From Arenibacter aquaticus (GTDB lineage: Bacteria; Bacteroidota; Bacteroidia; Flavobacteriales; Flavobacteriaceae), in the NCBI RefSeq assembly GCF_003957295.1, contig NZ_RQPJ01000001.1, forward strand, positions 496,001 through 560,000: DNA of 64,000 nt, in the 5' to 3' direction. A program made the position numbers and the translations under genes. The notes under the pieces were generated by a model. The model ran no database searches and had not been told where the DNA came from. It saw only the letters and a program-made list of their open reading frames with translations. Positions 61,764 to 64,000 of this stretch are shown in pieces. Each line of letters opens with the position of its first letter. Positions within the stretch are counted from its first letter, which is position 1.

Positions 61764-64000
61764 TTACTCAACATAAAAGGCACTCAGATTTTTGATCTGT
61801 GCAACCCCATCCGAAGCCATTATTTTAATCCGCAATCTACTTAATTTTACCTTATCAAATTGCGCTATTCTCTTATTACCTATACTCTTCCCTTTTGTTA
61901 GAGTCTGCCAACGCCCCTCTCTAAAACCTTCGATCTGATATTCCCTAATACGCTCCCCTTTAGCAATATCCTCCTGCACTATCACATGATTTATGTCTGT
62001 GGGCTCTTTAAAGCGCAATTCAACCTTATTGCCCTCACCGGCCGTACTGGCCACAGGGTTGGAAAATCTTCTTTTTATCTCCATACCCCATTCCTTTAAT
62101 CGTTGCACATCGGGTTCTGGTAAGAGTCCGTCCGGATCCGGGGTAAGCCCCATGATCAGGGTGGCATTCCTCCCCACCGATTTATAGTACATCTCCATTA
62201 AATTTTTCACGGGAAATATATGGGCCTCATCGCCTGGTTCCCAAAACCACTCATGGCGACCATTATAACCTCTTAACGGGGCATCGGCCATTGCAGGTAC
62301 CCAAAATTTACCATTTACGTCCCCTTCCTTTAACAATTGGAAATTATTCTTGGCTATATTCTTTTTGGCACTCTCCCCGGCCCCGGTAGCCCTATACGGG
62401 AAGGTAGACCAATTGGGGTAGGCCACGGTTCCGGATTCGGATCCGCCCCATCGGGCTTCTGCCAATTGTCCATTGTGATAAAACAAGCAATTGGGCTGAT
62501 ATTGACGTACAATTGGCAATACGTCCGGAGCTCCATTTTTGGGATGGTCTGCACCGCCATCGAACCAAATTTCAAATAACTCCCCGTAATTGGTGCAAAT
62601 TTCCTTGACCATTGCCTCTACCATCTTATTGTACCATTCTTGACGGTTTTCCTTAAATGCGCCCTCTCCATTCACCTTAAAATCATGCACCCCTAGAAAT
62701 GAATTCCACCTAATCCCCAGATAGATTCCTGGTTTAACACCATACTTTCTACAAGAAGCCACAAAATCTGCCACCACATCCCCTTTTCCGTCTTTCCAGT
62801 CCAAGGCCTTAACACTGTACGGATTTACCTTAGATTGAAACAAAGCAAATCCCGTCTCATGGGTGGCCGTTATAATAGCAAACTTGGCTCCGGCTGCTTT
62901 GGCAGCCTTTACCCATTGGTCTGTATCCAGTTTTGTTGGGTTAAAAATCTGATAGTCCTCCACTGGATCTATCCTATTATTTCCCTGCCCATATTTAATC
63001 CCGTCAAATACGTGAAGATCATAGTGAAAGACCACCCCTAGCTCTGCCTCCTGCCATGCCAATTGCCTCTTATTGGGCAAGGGGACTTTATTTTCGGCTA
63101 TTGGAATAAATACATTATAGGAATCATTGCCCTTCTTAACGGCTACGGACAATACTTTGGGTATGCCATCCTCTTGGTAAACGAAGGGTCGTTCCATCCT
63201 ATCCGGCTCCAGGGTTGTCCCATCTTCCATTAAAATTTCTTTATTCTTGAGAACAAATTCATTGGCTTTTTCCCAGTCGGTTCCGTTTTTTGAGGTCACA
63301 AGACCTATATAGTTATGAGCATGAAAAACGCCATAAAATCTGTCCCTATTTTTATCGTACCAAACCGACATATCTTCGGTATCCAAATAATCTATTACCG
63401 GTTTCTCTTGAATTTCAAAGGGTCCGTCCGGATGTTGGGAAACGCCCACCGCTTGGTTCCTTATAAACCGCGTTTCATTGGGCTTATCGCCTTTTACAAT
63501 CAAATAGTATTTACCATCCTTGCCCCTGTCTACTGCCGGATTTACGGTAAGCGTTGTAATGGGTCCTGACGGCTCAACCAATGGCATATCCGTTCTGGAC
63601 CATGGTCCGTTTAGGCTATTGGCCACGGCCACTCCTGTACGCTGGTTGGGACGTAAAGTTTTCCAATTGGGATGAGTATATCCGGTATGGGCAATTTCCA
63701 TCAAATCCTCCTCTGTATAATCCTCCCCGCCCATATTGGTGGCTATATAATACAAATAGTACTTGCCCTCAAAATACTTTATTTTTGGGTTATGGGCCGT
63801 AATGGCATCCCAGAATCCCTTGCCCCTGCCTTTTAATACCGTTTCTTGGTATTTCCAAGGTCCCAACGGGCTTTTGGCGGTAGCATGGGCTATTTCCGAA
63901 TGGGTAAGCCAGCCATGGAAACTGTATTCTTTTTTCCATCGGGAGTAAAAGAGATGGTATTTATTATTTCTTTCCTTAATGATGGAACCTCCCCAATTGT
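61764..64000 (-). CDS. Two-domain glycosidase: beta-propeller + GH29 alpha-L-fucosidase, 5' end outside the window
   Basis: The frame is open from the right edge (first full codon 63998) to the TAG/TAA end at 61764, so at least 744 residues are visible. The first part, from NWGGSIIKERNNKYHLFYSR, is a five-bladed GH43/GH117-like propeller (about residues 1-320; HNPKIKYFEGKYYLYYIATN, GPWSRTDMPLVEPSG, DTEDMSVWYDKNRDRFYGVF). The second part from about 325 is a GH29 barrel. It shows GVVFHYDLHVF, WVKAAKAAGAKFAIITATHE and FEIWFDGG with the nucleophile Asp. RWGGSESGTVAYPNW holds the probable acid/base Glu. A C-terminal beta-sandwich follows. A TTG at 63866 is internal, not the start. It would release L-fucose outside the cell. 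First visible gene of the fucose operon. Confidence 0.88.
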   Translation of the reverse strand, partial: NWGGSIIKERNNKYHLFYSRWKKEYSFHGWLTHSEIAHATAKSPLGPWKYQETVLKGRGKGFWDAITAHNPKIKYFEGKYYLYYIATNMGGEDYTEEDLMEIAHTGYTHPNWKTLRPNQRTGVAVANSLNGPWSRTDMPLVEPSGPITTLTVNPAVDRGKDGKYYLIVKGDKPNETRFIRNQAVGVSQHPDGPFEIQEKPVIDYLDTEDMSVWYDKNRDRFYGVFHAHNYIGLVTSKNGTDWEKANEFVLKNKEILMEDGTTLEPDRMERPFVYQEDGIPKVLSVAVKKGNDSYNVFIPIAENKVPLPNKRQLAWQEAELGVVFHYDLHVFDGIKYGQGNNRIDPVEDYQIFNPTKLDTDQWVKAAKAAGAKFAIITATHETGFALFQSKVNPYSVKALDWKDGKGDVVADFVASCRKYGVKPGIYLGIRWNSFLGVHDFKVNGEGAFKENRQEWYNKMVEAMVKEICTNYGELFEIWFDGGADHPKNGAPDVLPIVRQYQPNCLFYHNGQLAEARWGGSESGTVAYPNWSTFPYRATGAGESAKKNIAKNNFQLLKEGDVNGKFWVPAMADAPLRGYNGRHEWFWEPGDEAHIFPVKNLMEMYYKSVGRNATLIMGLTPDPDGLLPEPDVQRLKEWGMEIKRRFSNPVASTAGEGNKVELRFKEPTDINHVIVQEDIAKGERIREYQIEGFREGRWQTLTKGKSIGNKRIAQFDKVKLSRLRIKIMASDGVAQIKNLSAFYVE

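Noticed and set aside
1-64000. CRISPR array, prophage, complete insertion sequence or rRNA operon
   Set aside because: No regular short direct repeats with spacers, no transposase or phage structural gene, and no rRNA sequence were seen.

Overview
The window comes from a marine-type Flavobacteriaceae (Bacteroidota) chromosome. The evidence is a SusC/SusD pair with an ECF sigma factor and a FecR anti-sigma factor, many lipoproteins with short Bacteroidota lipoboxes, carboxypeptidase-like domains at the front of TonB receptors, several sulfatases, and an AT-rich sequence with TAnnTTTG-type promoter cores. Genus cannot be fixed from the sequence alone; Arenibacter, Maribacter and Zobellia are the kind of organisms that fit.

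The left part (1-27 kb) is mostly housekeeping. It holds a pentapeptide-repeat protein cut by the window edge, a YaeR-type VOC protein, a CBS protein, a membrane M28 peptidase, an SDR-type threonine dehydrogenase and a RimK-type ligase fused to a protease-like domain. A tight polyamine operon follows (arginine decarboxylase, agmatinase, deoxyhypusine-synthase-like protein and an acidic small protein). Further on are moaC-moaE, a VTC/DUF4956/DUF2490 cassette, a TonB receptor with a Cys/His-rich partner, a histidine decarboxylase divergent from an Lrp regulator, and a tRNA-Arg(CCU) whose 3' part lies in a tandem duplication.

The centre (27.3-56 kb) is a large carbohydrate-utilisation region transcribed rightwards. 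An AraB-type kinase and an L-fucose isomerase lead three sialidase-fold (BNR) proteins, then a fourth with a sulfatase. An ECF sigma, FecR, SusC, SusD, sulfatase and fifth BNR module follows, then a YhcH/YjgK-type lipoprotein and an FG-GAP lipoprotein. The block ends with a DHDPS-family aldolase, a sodium/solute symporter and a LacI-type regulator. An identical 17-bp near-palindrome with a central CG lies upstream of both the sigma gene and the symporter and is the likely LacI operator. The locus also contains at least four eroded gene copies (a sulfatase 5' end, two BNR 3' ends, a FecR 5' end), so it has grown and shrunk by duplication and deletion.

The right part (56.6-64 kb) is one leftward operon for L-fucose. 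Its genes encode an alpha-L-fucosidase with an N-terminal beta-propeller (cut by the right edge), an L-fucose-dehydrogenase-like SDR with an Asn in place of the catalytic Lys, FucP permease, a mutarotase, a secreted lipoprotein, and an FMN-dependent 2-hydroxyacid (L-lactate) dehydrogenase. Together the two clusters suggest a system that desulfates and trims a fucose-containing or similar 6-deoxysugar polymer. The released sugar would enter either an isomerase/kinase route or an oxidative route ending in pyruvate and L-lactate. The polymer and the activity of the BNR proteins are unknown.

Three copies of a diverged dispersed repeat (about 10.05-10.35, 16.6-17.0 and 56.2-56.44 kb) occupy otherwise empty gaps.
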